Source of the DNA: DASWHR01 sp036398095
GTDB taxonomy: Bacteria > Actinomycetota > AC-67
Assembly (NCBI GenBank): GCA_036398095.1
Contig: DASWHR010000117.1
Span: 1-48,307 of the forward strand
Length of the DNA: 48,307 bases
Direction: 5' to 3'
Shown: positions 39,110 to 45,742 of the stretch, piece after piece
Layout: each line of letters begins with the position of its first letter
Position numbering within the stretch: the first letter of the stretch is position 1
Notes under the pieces: model-generated
Seen by the model: only the letters and a program-made list of their open reading frames with translations
Told to the model about the DNA's origin: nothing
Databases searched by the model: none
Translations under genes and position numbers: made by a program

Positions 39110-40650
39110 GCGGGCATCCGCTCCTTTCCCGAGTCTCGTGTTCCGGCGGCAAAGGGCAGCTCGGCGGGCTCGGATCGGTTGATTCGGGTTCCATCGGTCC
39201 TCAAGTCGTTCATCAAGCCGTGCACGTCGCCGACGGCGCGGTCCACGACGCGTGACATCCGCTCGAGTTCTTGACGGATGCGCGTGCCGTCGTTGCCGTG
39301 TCGCGCGATGAAGTCGAGCTCGAGGCGAAGGTGCGTGAGCGTCTGCGCCAGTCCGTCGTGGACACGGAGCGCGATGCGGCGGCGTTCCTCGTCGGCGGCG
39401 AGCGCGCCGACCCGGCGCAGCAGCTCGGCGTTTTCGAACGCGACGGCCGCGTCGCCGGCCAGCCGGTCGAGCGCGCTGCGTCGAGCCGGCTCGTCGCCGG
39501 TGTTTGGGACGGCGGCCAGCAAGATCCCGTGGATCCGTCCGTTGCGCGCCGCCGGCGCCACGATCCATCGTCGATACTCGGTCAAGGCGCCTCGAAGGGC
39601 CGGAGCGTCGCGATCGATGTCCAGGACGCGAGTCGAGCCGGAACTGCGCAGCGATGTCGCGCCGCGCAGCGGGCCGATCGCCACGCCGTAGCCCGCCCGG
39701 ACGCGAATCTGTCCGTCGTCGTCGGCCAGCACGGCGGCGGCGGGCACGCCCATCTCGCGAAGCTCGGCGACGATCGCCGCCGAAACCGTCTGCGTATCCA
39801 TGCCGCCGGGTGCTTCGCGTGCGATGCCGTGCAAGCGTGTCAGAAGCCGGTTCGTCTCGGCCAGGATCGCCCGGTCGGGGCCCGCGCCTTGCAGGCGGCG
39901 GACCATGCCGCCGGTGACGCCGCCCAGGGGAAACAAGGCCAGCAGCGCCAGTGTGTCGGTCACGCCCGCGCGGCCGGCGAGAGCTTCAAGGACAGCCGGT
40001 GTTCCTGCGGCGACGGAGACGAGTCCGCCGGCGACGGCGCCGGATCGCCATCCGAACGTCATGCCGGCAAGCGCGACGGTCATGGCCGCGAACGCAACGA
40101 AGCCGCTCGTGGCGCCGCCGCCGGCCGCGACCAAAACGCATGCGACGGCGACATCGGCTGCGCGCGCCTCACGTTCGAAGCGGGTGGTCAGCAGTCGCGC
40201 GATGCCGTAGAGCACGACGGCGAAGATGAAGATCATGTCCGTCGTCGTTCCCTCGCCGAAGCCGTGCACGCCGGCGCCGAGTGTCATCAGCGCCAATCGG
40301 ATCGCGGCGGGAATCGTGGGTCGGACGCGTTCCCGGGCGGGCCGCTGCAGTTCGTCGTCGATCGCATCGGGCAACGCGCCGGGCTGAAAGGGTCTGATGA
40401 CGACGCGCGCCGCGAAGGGCAGCGGGGGGTCCGGGCGATCGGAGATGGCGACGACGCCGGCCGGCCGTGCGCGAACGACGTCCGCGACGGCCGCCTCATC
40501 GGCTGCCTCGACAACTGCGAGACGCGGCCGGCGGCGGCTCGGACGCGTCAGAATCCGCGCGCCGGGCAGGTGACGCGCCACAAGGAGCGTGGTGTACTCA
40601 TCGCATCCGGCGACGAAGACGTTGAGATGCTCAGTGCCGACCCTTCGCAC
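39106..40650 (-). CDS. Membrane sensor with HisKA_3 helix but no ATPase domain
   Basis: This is a 514-residue protein from the GTG at 40650, chosen because AGGAGAGAGAGA lies just upstream; a TTG at 40719 is also in frame. The N-terminal 110 residues resemble a degenerate receiver (LNVFVAGCDEYTTLLVARHL, then VVIRPFQPG). Several membrane helices follow (about 115-250), then a GAF-like domain (about 275-405) and a HisKA_3 segment EERRRIALRVHDGLAQTLTHL with His431. Only 83 residues remain after His431 and they contain no N, G1 or G2 box, so HATPase_c is absent. The stop overlaps the regulator start, leaving no room for a frameshifted domain. It could be phosphorylated by another kinase or act as a phosphatase or scaffold. 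Confidence 0.85.
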   Translation of the reverse strand: MRRVGTEHLNVFVAGCDEYTTLLVARHLPGARILTRPSRRRPRLAVVEAADEAAVADVVRARPAGVVAISDRPDPPLPFAARVVIRPFQPGALPDAIDDELQRPARERVRPTIPAAIRLALMTLGAGVHGFGEGTTTDMIFIFAVVLYGIARLLTTRFEREARAADVAVACVLVAAGGGATSGFVAFAAMTVALAGMTFGWRSGAVAGGLVSVAAGTPAVLEALAGRAGVTDTLALLALFPLGGVTGGMVRRLQGAGPDRAILAETNRLLTRLHGIAREAPGGMDTQTVSAAIVAELREMGVPAAAVLADDDGQIRVRAGYGVAIGPLRGATSLRSSGSTRVLDIDRDAPALRGALTEYRRWIVAPAARNGRIHGILLAAVPNTGDEPARRSALDRLAGDAAVAFENAELLRRVGALAADEERRRIALRVHDGLAQTLTHLRLELDFIARHGNDGTRIRQELERMSRVVDRAVGDVHGLMNDLRTDGTRINRSEPAELPFAAGTRDSGKERMPA

Positions 40651-40871
40651 GATTGGATCTCTCTCTCCTGAATCCGGCCATCGCCGGGAGCGGGCGCTCG
40701 CGTTCACTACCTGCACCAATGGTGTCGGATCCTAGGACCGGGGTCATGACATCAACAGGCTGTTTCTGGCCCCCCCAAATGGCGGGGCCAGGACCTTGAT
40801 CCCGATTCGGGCAATCCTCTACTATTCGGGGAAAGCGAACGGCTTCGAATCCATCCCTTCGGGAGGCCTCC
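40651..40871. other. 221-bp divergent intergenic region with a stem-loop
   Basis: This holds the promoters for the sensor operon (minus) and the small secreted protein (plus). CTGGCCCC (40766-40773) and GGGGCCAG (40784-40791) form a perfect 8-bp inverted repeat near the middle. I see no gene. Promoter hexamers are not clear. Confidence 0.5.
40862..40871 (+). promoter_or_regulatory. Palindrome containing the ribosome binding site of the 40872 gene
   Basis: GGAGGCCTCC (40862-40871) is self-complementary, includes the GGGAGG ribosome binding site and abuts the ATG at 40872. It could mask the site in the mRNA or be an operator; it resembles the arrangement before the OmpR-type regulator at 20543. 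Confidence 0.35.
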
Positions 40872-41291
40872 ATGCGTCGTCATGCTCGCCGCGTTCTGTG
40901 TCTTCTGGTCGCGCTGGCCTTCGCCGCCGGCCCGGTGCCGGCTCGCGCGCTCGGGGCGTGCACGTCGGAAAAGGTCGTCACCGTGTCGGTGGCGGCGCCT
41001 ACCACGAATCCCGTTGGAAACTTCCCGTCCTGCGTGCCGGACATGTCGTGTCCGAATGCGGGTGGGTGCTGGATCAAGCTTCGCGGCAGCGTCGGCGGAG
41101 CGGGACTCGTCAGCTTGGAGATGCTCGCCGAAGGGCTCAGCGAGCCGGTCGCGTGCGGTCCCGCCGTCCGCGGCTGCGGAGCCGAGAGCGGCGTGTTCTT
41201 CGTGCCGTTCGGCAGCGTCCGGGCCTTGTGTCAGACGAAGATCGCCGTCGCGGTCAGCGTGCAGATCACGTGCACTCCGGTCTTCGCATGA
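40872..41291 (+). CDS. Small secreted Cys-rich protein of unknown function
   Basis: This is a 139-residue protein. A signal peptide (RRVLCLLVALAFAAGPVPARA, cleavage near ARA-LG) is followed by an about 110-residue beta-rich domain with eight or more Cys (GACTSEK, SCVPDMSCPNAGGCW, ACGPAVRGCG, LCQTK, QITCTP), consistent with an extracellular disulfide-rich fold. I do not recognise the family. It lies upstream of a lipoprotein gene, transcribed the same way, with a 90-base gap. Confidence 0.7.
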   Translation: MRRHARRVLCLLVALAFAAGPVPARALGACTSEKVVTVSVAAPTTNPVGNFPSCVPDMSCPNAGGCWIKLRGSVGGAGLVSLEMLAEGLSEPVACGPAVRGCGAESGVFFVPFGSVRALCQTKIAVAVSVQITCTPVFA

Positions 41292-41381
41292 CCGGCGCGG
41301 CCCCGCACCGCTCGCTTGCGCGGCACGCCGTCATCGGATGAACTGACCGCGCCCGTGGCCGCCGACTCGAAAGGACCATCC

Positions 41382-41885
41382 ATGCGCCGCCTCGCCGCCC
41401 TCGCGTTGCTCGCCGTCGCCTCCGTCGCGTGCAGCGACGATTCGGGGGCCCCGCAGGCGACGGCCTCACCCACCGGGCCGTCCACGCCGGCGGGCGCCTC
41501 GGCGCAGACCAACGTGCGGTCCGGATCGGCGACCGCGACGGTCTCGGGTGAGGAAGCCTTCGAGATCCAACTCGAGCTGGCAACCGGCGACTCGCAGTAC
41601 AACCCGCCGCCGGCCGGGTTCGCATTCGTCTTCAAAGACGACGCCGACAACCTGATCACGATCGGGGGCGAGGCGTTCGAGGGATCGAAGAAGACCGCCG
41701 GAACCTTGGCCTTCGGCGCGGTCTTCAACCGGTCCGGCCGCGTGATCGCCCACACCGATACCGCCGGCGGGTGCGACCTGACGATGAAGCGGTCGGGAAA
41801 GACCGTGGCGGGGGCGTTCGTGTGCCCCGACGTGGAGGACGGCCGCTACCAGGTCGAAGGCACGTTCACGGTCGAGCTGGTGTAA
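41382..41885 (+). CDS. Putative lipoprotein of unknown function
   Basis: This is a 167-residue protein with a lipoprotein signal MRRLAALALLAVASVAC, where Cys17 in the lipobox VASVAC would be lipidated. A Ser/Thr/Pro/Ala-rich linker (about 20-45) leads to a beta-rich domain (FEIQLELATGDSQY, GFAFVFKDDADNLITIGGEAF, RYQVEGTFTVELV) with one Cys pair. AAAGGA six bases before the ATG supports the start; a longer reading from 41316 is not signal-like. The function is unknown; cell-surface location is inferred from the lipobox. Confidence 0.75.
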   Translation: MRRLAALALLAVASVACSDDSGAPQATASPTGPSTPAGASAQTNVRSGSATATVSGEEAFEIQLELATGDSQYNPPPAGFAFVFKDDADNLITIGGEAFEGSKKTAGTLAFGAVFNRSGRVIAHTDTAGGCDLTMKRSGKTVAGAFVCPDVEDGRYQVEGTFTVELV

Positions 41886-41911
41886 ACCCGGCGTCGCGTG
41901 CCGCCGTCGTG

Positions 41912-41989
41912 CTACCGCTGGTGGCCGTCGGCGTAGAGCGCGAGCGCGCTCAGTCCGCCGAGCATGACGACGATCGTTGCCCAGATCAT
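41912..41989 (-). CDS. Possible 25-residue single-span membrane protein
   Basis: A short minus-strand frame encodes MIWATIVVMLGGLSALALYA followed by DGHQR: one membrane helix with a short polar tail. ACGGAG lies shortly before the ATG at 41989; an in-frame ATG at 42007 would add six residues. Tiny proteins of this form are common in actinobacteria. It is antisense to nothing and fills otherwise empty space between the lipoprotein and ArsR genes. Without comparison data it remains tentative. Confidence 0.4.
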   Translation of the reverse strand: MIWATIVVMLGGLSALALYADGHQR

Positions 41990-42101
41990 GACCCACTCCG
42001 TTCTCATTTGCCTTGAGTGTGGTATCGGCACCGGTTTCACCCGTCTTGAACGACCGAGCCGGCGGATTTGATGCAGCCCGCGAAGAAGGATTCCCGGCCG
42101 C

Positions 42102-42130
42102 TTGACACGTCGGAAAGCGTTAGTTTAGAC
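42102..42130 (+). promoter_or_regulatory. Promoter of the ArsR-SRPBCC operon
   Basis: TTGACA (42102-42107) and TTAGAC (42125-42130) are spaced by 17 bases. Transcription would start near 42137, only a few bases before the ATG at 42143, so the message is probably nearly leaderless. Confidence 0.6.
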
Positions 42131-42141
42131 TTACCGTAAGT
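42129..42141. promoter_or_regulatory. Predicted ArsR operator
   Basis: ACTTAC-C-GTAAGT is a perfect palindrome that overlaps the -10 element and predicted start site of the arsR-like gene; a further half-site ACTTAC lies at 42146-42151. This placement suits autorepression by the encoded ArsR protein. Confidence 0.55.
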
Positions 42142-42142
42142 T

Positions 42143-42460
42143 ATGACTTACGCTCAGAAACTCGATGCGCTGGGGGACCCGACCCGGCGGGCGGTGTTGG
42201 AAGCGCTGCGCCGCGGACCCCGCGCGGTGGGCGAGATCGCGCGTGGCCTGCCGGTCAGCCGTCCCGCGGTCTCCCAGCACTTGAAGGTCCTGAAGGAGGC
42301 GGGCTTGGTGGTGGAACGTCCGGAGGGAACGCGGCGCCTCTATTCGGTCGACGTCGGCGGACTCGGCGAGGTGCGTTCGTACCTGGAGTCCTTCTGGAGC
42401 GACGTGCTCGGCGCGTTCGCAATGGCGGCGGGGAAGCAGGCGCGGCGCGCGGCGCCGTAG
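42143..42460 (+). CDS. ArsR-family winged-helix repressor
   Basis: This is a 105-residue winged-helix protein: LDALGDPTRRAVLEALRRGP, then AVGEIARGLPVSRPAVSQHLKVLKEAGLVVERPEGTRRLYSV, the classic ArsR fold with recognition helix SRPAVSQHLKVL. There are no Cys residues for a metal site, so it belongs to the non-metal ArsR subgroup often paired with SRPBCC/AHSA1 proteins, as here. The very short or absent leader and the operator over the promoter suggest autorepression. Confidence 0.92.
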   Translation: MTYAQKLDALGDPTRRAVLEALRRGPRAVGEIARGLPVSRPAVSQHLKVLKEAGLVVERPEGTRRLYSVDVGGLGEVRSYLESFWSDVLGAFAMAAGKQARRAAP

Positions 42461-42479
42461 GGAGAAAGAGGAGAAGACA

Positions 42480-42932
42480 ATGGCAACGATGCAGACGATC
42501 GAGCCGATCAAGGTCTCGGTCCGGGTTCCGCTGAAACCGGACGCCGCATTCGATCTTTTCACGAGCAAGATCGCGACGTGGTGGCCGGTCGATCAGTATT
42601 CGGTTGGGCAAGAGAAAGTCACCGACGTGGCATTCGAGGCGCGAGAAGGCGGCGAGGTCTACGAGATCTGCGACGACGGAACGCGAGCGCACTGGGCGGA
42701 CGTGCTTGCGTTCGAGGCGCCGAAACGAATTCTGCTCGCATGGAAGCCGAATCCGGAGCAACCGGTGCCAACCGAAGTCGAGGTCAGCTTCCACGCCGAC
42801 GGTGACGGAACCCGCGTCGCGCTGGAGCATCGCGCGTGGGAGCGCCTGGCCGAGCGGGCCGCCGATGCGCGCGCCGGCTATGCCGGTGGCTGGGTTACCG
42901 TGCTCGGCCGCTTCGAACAAGCGGCCTCCTGA
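42480..42932 (+). CDS. SRPBCC/AHSA1-type ligand-binding protein
   Basis: This 150-residue protein has the START/Bet v1-like (AHSA1) pattern: IKVSVRVPLKPDAAFDLFTSKIATWWP at the start, GGEVYEICDDGTRAHWADVLAFEAPKRILLAWKP in the middle, EVEVSFHADGDGTRVALEHRAWERL and a C-terminal helix GGWVTVLGRFEQAA. The family binds hydrophobic ligands; the ligand is unknown. GAGGAG precedes the ATG. It follows the ArsR gene by 19 bases, a common gene pair; a strong terminator lies downstream. Confidence 0.9.
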   Translation: MATMQTIEPIKVSVRVPLKPDAAFDLFTSKIATWWPVDQYSVGQEKVTDVAFEAREGGEVYEICDDGTRAHWADVLAFEAPKRILLAWKPNPEQPVPTEVEVSFHADGDGTRVALEHRAWERLAERAADARAGYAGGWVTVLGRFEQAAS

Positions 42933-42950
42933 TCGGACGCGCGCTCCTTT

Positions 42951-42980
42951 GCTGGAAGACCGCCCCGGCGGTCTTCCAGC
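42951..42980 (+). terminator. Terminator after the SRPBCC gene
   Basis: GCTGGAAGACCGC (42951-42963) and GCGGTCTTCCAGC (42968-42980) pair perfectly over 13 bp around a four-base loop, 19 bases after the stop. No T-run follows. TATACT at 42987-42992 just beyond could be a -10 element for the next gene. Confidence 0.7.
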
Positions 42981-43058
42981 CGCGGCTATACTGCGGCTCG
43001 CGCGGGCCGGGTCCGGCCGCGCGCCCGGCCGTTGCGAATGGGTTGAAAAAGGAGCCTT

Positions 43059-43784
43059 GTGGAGCTGACGCGCGAAACCATGCGCCCGCTGCTGGATCTG
43101 CAGCGGATCGACTCCGCGCTCGACCGCCTCGACCAACGCGCCGCCGCGCTTCCCGAGCAGCAAGAGCTCGACCGTCTCACCGAGGAGCTCGCTGCGGCGC
43201 GCAAGCTTCTGGCCGAGCGCGAGCTGGCCTTCGGTGGCCTGAATCGGGAGACCGGCAAGTTCGAAGCCGAGGTCGAGGTGCTGGCCGAGAAGATCAAGCA
43301 CGAAAACGACCGGCTCTACAGCGGCTCGGTCGGAAGCCCGAAGGAGCTGACCTCGATCCAGGCCGAGATCGACGGGCTCCGGAAGCGCAAGAACCACGTC
43401 GAGGACCAGCTGCTCGAGCTGATGGAAAAAAAGGAAGACGCCGAAAAAGAGTTCGAGGAGTCCAAGGCGCAGGTCGCGGCGCTGGAGGGCGACGTTTCAG
43501 CCGCGACCGCCGCGCGGGACGACGCCACCACGCACATCGCCGTCGACATCGAGCAACTTCGGCACGAGCGGCGCACGCTCCTTCCCTCGATCCCGGATGA
43601 GGCCGTCGAGACCTACGAGGAGGTGCGGCCGAAGAAGGAAGGCGTCGCCGTCGCCGCGCTCGAGCACGGCGTGTGCCGCGGCTGCATGGTCGAGCTGTCC
43701 CCGGTCGCCCGCGACGAGATCAAGCGCAGCGACGATCCGATCATCCGCTGCGAGAACTGCCGCCGTCTGCTCATCATCGTCTGA
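43059..43784 (+). CDS. Coiled-coil protein with C4 zinc ribbon (CT398-like)
   Basis: This is a 241-residue protein. Residues about 5-180 form a long helical hairpin (LLDLQRIDSALDRLDQRAA, YSGSVGSPKELTSIQAEIDGL) and the C-terminus is a zinc ribbon with Cys206, Cys209, Cys231 and Cys234 (CRGC...CENC). This is the widespread CT398/zf-RING_7 architecture, thought to bind nucleic acid or act in secretion, but not settled. GTG start with AAGGAG four bases upstream. It lies 10 bases before the RNase HI-like gene, a pairing conserved in many actinobacteria. Confidence 0.88.
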   Translation: MELTRETMRPLLDLQRIDSALDRLDQRAAALPEQQELDRLTEELAAARKLLAERELAFGGLNRETGKFEAEVEVLAEKIKHENDRLYSGSVGSPKELTSIQAEIDGLRKRKNHVEDQLLELMEKKEDAEKEFEESKAQVAALEGDVSAATAARDDATTHIAVDIEQLRHERRTLLPSIPDEAVETYEEVRPKKEGVAVAALEHGVCRGCMVELSPVARDEIKRSDDPIIRCENCRRLLIIV

Positions 43785-43794
43785 TGGGGATCTG

Positions 43795-44274
43795 ATGGTC
43801 GCCTACGCGGAGATCGTCGCCCACACCGACGGCGGCGCGCGTGGCAATCCGGGCCCGGCTGGGATCGGCGTGCACCTCGCCTCGACGTCCGGCAAGACGA
43901 TCGAGGAGATCGCCGAGGCGATCGGCCACGCCACCAACAACGTCGCGGAATACAAGGCGGTGATTCGCGCCCTGGAGCGCGCGGCGGAGCTGGGGGCGCG
44001 CCGCGTCACGGTCAAGGCCGACTCGCTGCTCGTCGTCGAGCAGCTCAAAGGCGTCTACAAGGTCAAGAACGCGGGGCTCAAGCCGTTGCACACGCAAGCG
44101 CGGGCGTTGATGTCCGGGTTCGAGACGGTGGTGTTCGAGCACGTGCGCCGCGAACGCAACAAGAAAGCCGACGCTTTGGTGAACGCCGCGATCGACCAAT
44201 GGGTCGATGCCTACGGCGACGAGCCGCCGCTTCCGGAGCCCGACGACGACGCGCCTCCGACGCTATTCGGCTAG
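43795..44274 (+). CDS. Ribonuclease HI family protein
   Basis: This is a 159-residue RNase H-fold protein with the metal-binding residues Asp12 (HTDGGARGNPGPAG), Glu52 (NNVAEYKAVI), Asp76 (KADSLLVVEQL) and Asp126 (RNKKADALVN). It would cut RNA in RNA-DNA hybrids. GGGGA four bases before the ATG at 43795 sets the start; upstream in-frame residues overlap the zinc-ribbon gene. The acidic tail (DEPPLPEPDDDAP) is dispensable-looking. It overlaps the 3' end of the convergent hydrolase gene by 12 bases. Confidence 0.9.
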   Translation: MVAYAEIVAHTDGGARGNPGPAGIGVHLASTSGKTIEEIAEAIGHATNNVAEYKAVIRALERAAELGARRVTVKADSLLVVEQLKGVYKVKNAGLKPLHTQARALMSGFETVVFEHVRRERNKKADALVNAAIDQWVDAYGDEPPLPEPDDDAPPTLFG

Positions 44275-45084
44275 ATGGCTCAGGAGCAGTTCGCTCACGC
44301 GGTCGGGGGCGTCGAGCGGGATCCAGTGGCTCGCGCCGTCGATGTGCTCGTAGCGCCATTCGCCGGCCACGAATTCCCTCGAAGCGAGCATCTGGTCGTC
44401 GGTCAGATGGATGTCGCCGCTGCTGAAGATGCCCATCGTGGGCGCCTGGACCGGCGGGTAGGGGACCGGGTCGGCGAACCAGCCGCCCACTGCGTTCGCG
44501 CGATACCAGTTCAGTGCGGCCGTCAGTGCGCCGTCGGGCGTGAGCGTGGCGATGTACTGAGATGTTTCGGGGTGGTTCTGCGTCCACTCGCGCAGCAGCC
44601 GCCAGTCGTCGTGACGAAGCGCGCGTTCGGCGCCGGGAAGATGGAAGAACGGCATGTACCACGAGCGGCGGCGTTGCTCGAGGCTCGGCCACGCCCATGA
44701 GGCCGGATGCCCGACCGAGATCGCGGTGAGCGAAGCGATGCGCTCGGGTGCGAACGAGGCGAGCAGCCACGCCACGACCGCGCCCCAGTCGTGGCCGACG
44801 ACATGGACGCGCCCGGTCTTGAGAGCGTCGAGCAAGCCGGTCGCGTCGGCCAGCAGCACCGGAGCGAAGTACTCTTCGACGAGTTGCGGCTTCTCGGTCG
44901 CGCCGCGGCCGCGCAGGTCGGGCGCGATGCACCGGTACCCGGCGGCGGTCAGCGCCGGAATTTGGTGTCGCCACATCGCGTGCGTGTCGGGAAAGCCGTG
45001 CAGCAGCAGCACGGCATCTTTGTCTTTCGGGCCCTCGTCGAGGACTTCGAACGATAGTCCGTTCGCTTCGACTCGCATGGGCAT
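44263..45084 (-). CDS. Alpha/beta hydrolase, epoxide hydrolase/haloalkane dehalogenase-like
   Basis: This is a 273-residue soluble enzyme: oxyanion-loop HGFPDT (29-34), nucleophile elbow VVGHDWGAVVA with Asp99 as nucleophile, and the catalytic His253 in DGASHWIPLDAP. Asp as nucleophile in GHDWG points to soluble epoxide hydrolases or haloalkane dehalogenases rather than esterases. PDLRGRGATEKP is typical of epoxide hydrolases. No clear ribosome binding site is visible; ATG 45084 or 45078 are both possible. It diverges from rnpB with an overlapping promoter region. Confidence 0.85.
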   Translation of the reverse strand: MPMRVEANGLSFEVLDEGPKDKDAVLLLHGFPDTHAMWRHQIPALTAAGYRCIAPDLRGRGATEKPQLVEEYFAPVLLADATGLLDALKTGRVHVVGHDWGAVVAWLLASFAPERIASLTAISVGHPASWAWPSLEQRRRSWYMPFFHLPGAERALRHDDWRLLREWTQNHPETSQYIATLTPDGALTAALNWYRANAVGGWFADPVPYPPVQAPTMGIFSSGDIHLTDDQMLASREFVAGEWRYEHIDGASHWIPLDAPDRVSELLLSHLAE

Positions 45085-45089
45085 ACACT
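45062..45089 (+). promoter_or_regulatory. Possible rnpB promoter
   Basis: TTCGCT (45062-45067) and TACACT (45084-45089), 16 bases apart, lie seven bases before the predicted 5' end of RNase P RNA. The region overlaps the start of the divergent hydrolase gene. Confidence 0.35.
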
Positions 45090-45095
45090 AACGGT

Positions 45096-45503
45096 GGAAG
45101 CAGGCCGGGCGGCCGCGGCGCTTCGCTTCGGCGAGGCGTCGAGGAAAGTCGGGCCTCCGTAGGGCAGGACGGTGGGTAACGCCCACCCGGTGCGAGCCGG
45201 GGATAGCGCCACAGAAAAGATACCGCCGGGTCCGTCGGTTTCGACCGGCGATCCCGGTAAGGGTGCAACGGTGAGGTAAGAGCTCACCAGCGCGGCGGGT
45301 GACCGTCGCGGCTCGGCAAGCCCCGTCCGGAGCAAGGCCAAGCAGGAAGCGCCCGCCGCCTCGCGGCGGCGGGGCGGGCGGCCCGTCCGCAACGCTTCCG
45401 GGTAGGCCGCACGAGGCCGCCGGCAACGGCGGTCCCAGAGAGATGGCCGCCCCCGCGTCGCTTCGGCGGCGCGGGACAGAAGCCCGCTTACAGGCCCGCT
45501 TCC
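45096..45503 (+). ncRNA. rnpB: RNase P RNA, bacterial class A
   Basis: The segment carries the hallmarks of rnpB: GAGGAAAGTCGGGCCTCC (45167 region) and AGGGCAG near the 5' end, GGTAAGGGTGCAACGGTGAGGTAAGAGCTCACC in the middle, GGAGCAAGGCCAAGCAGG, AGAGAGATGGCCGCC and the terminal ACAGAAGCCCGCTTACAGGCC. GGAAGC (45096-45101) pairs with GCTTCC (45498-45503) as helix P1, which sets the ends. The RNA is the catalytic subunit that trims tRNA 5' leaders. A hairpin with a T-containing tail follows. Confidence 0.93.
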
Positions 45504-45511
45504 GATCGTGG

Positions 45512-45542
45512 GGCCCCCAATGCCGAAACGGCAGCGGGGGCC
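45512..45542 (+). terminator. Terminator after rnpB
   Basis: GGCCCCC (45512-45518) pairs with GGGGGCC (45536-45542); inside, TGCCG-AAA-CGGCA continues the stem across a small internal loop. TCCCTCTT follows. Confidence 0.7.
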
Positions 45543-45639
45543 TCCCTCTTGATCGACCTTTCAACAAAGAAAGGGCCCCCTTCGGGCGAGCGACCGGCCA
45601 CCCGAAACTGCCAATTCGACACAGTTTAGGGTGATCGTA

Positions 45640-45742
45640 AGGAGGATCGGAGGTCGCCAGCGTTGAAACTGGTACGGACGACAATCCGTCGTCGAGGGGC
45701 CGGCTTTGCCCGTCCGCGGCCGGCGAAAACCATGGGGGAACC
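45640..45742 (+). promoter_or_regulatory. Structured mRNA leader of the secreted FN3/Ig-like gene
   Basis: Between rnpB and the ATG at 45743 the sequence forms consecutive stems: CCAG with CTGG (about 45658-45674), GACGAC-AATCC-GTCGTC (about 45678-45694), GCCGGC with GCCGGC (about 45701-45726) and CATGG-GGGAA-CCATG, the last including the ribosome binding site and start codon. This arrangement is like a riboswitch or translational control element. I compared it by eye with the c-di-GMP-I and ydaO-type consensus and found no convincing match. Confidence 0.4.

Noticed and set aside
39106..40719. Frameshift that split an HATPase_c domain from the sensor
   Set aside because: The alternative frames after the HisKA_3 helix show no N, G1 or G2 box, and the next gene starts at the sensor stop by ATGA overlap with a complete receiver.
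45640..45742. Known cyclic dinucleotide riboswitch in the FN3/Ig-like leader
   Set aside because: GGGGGAACCA recalls part of the ydaO motif and GGCTTTGCC recalls GEMM on the other strand, but the remaining conserved segments of either class are missing.
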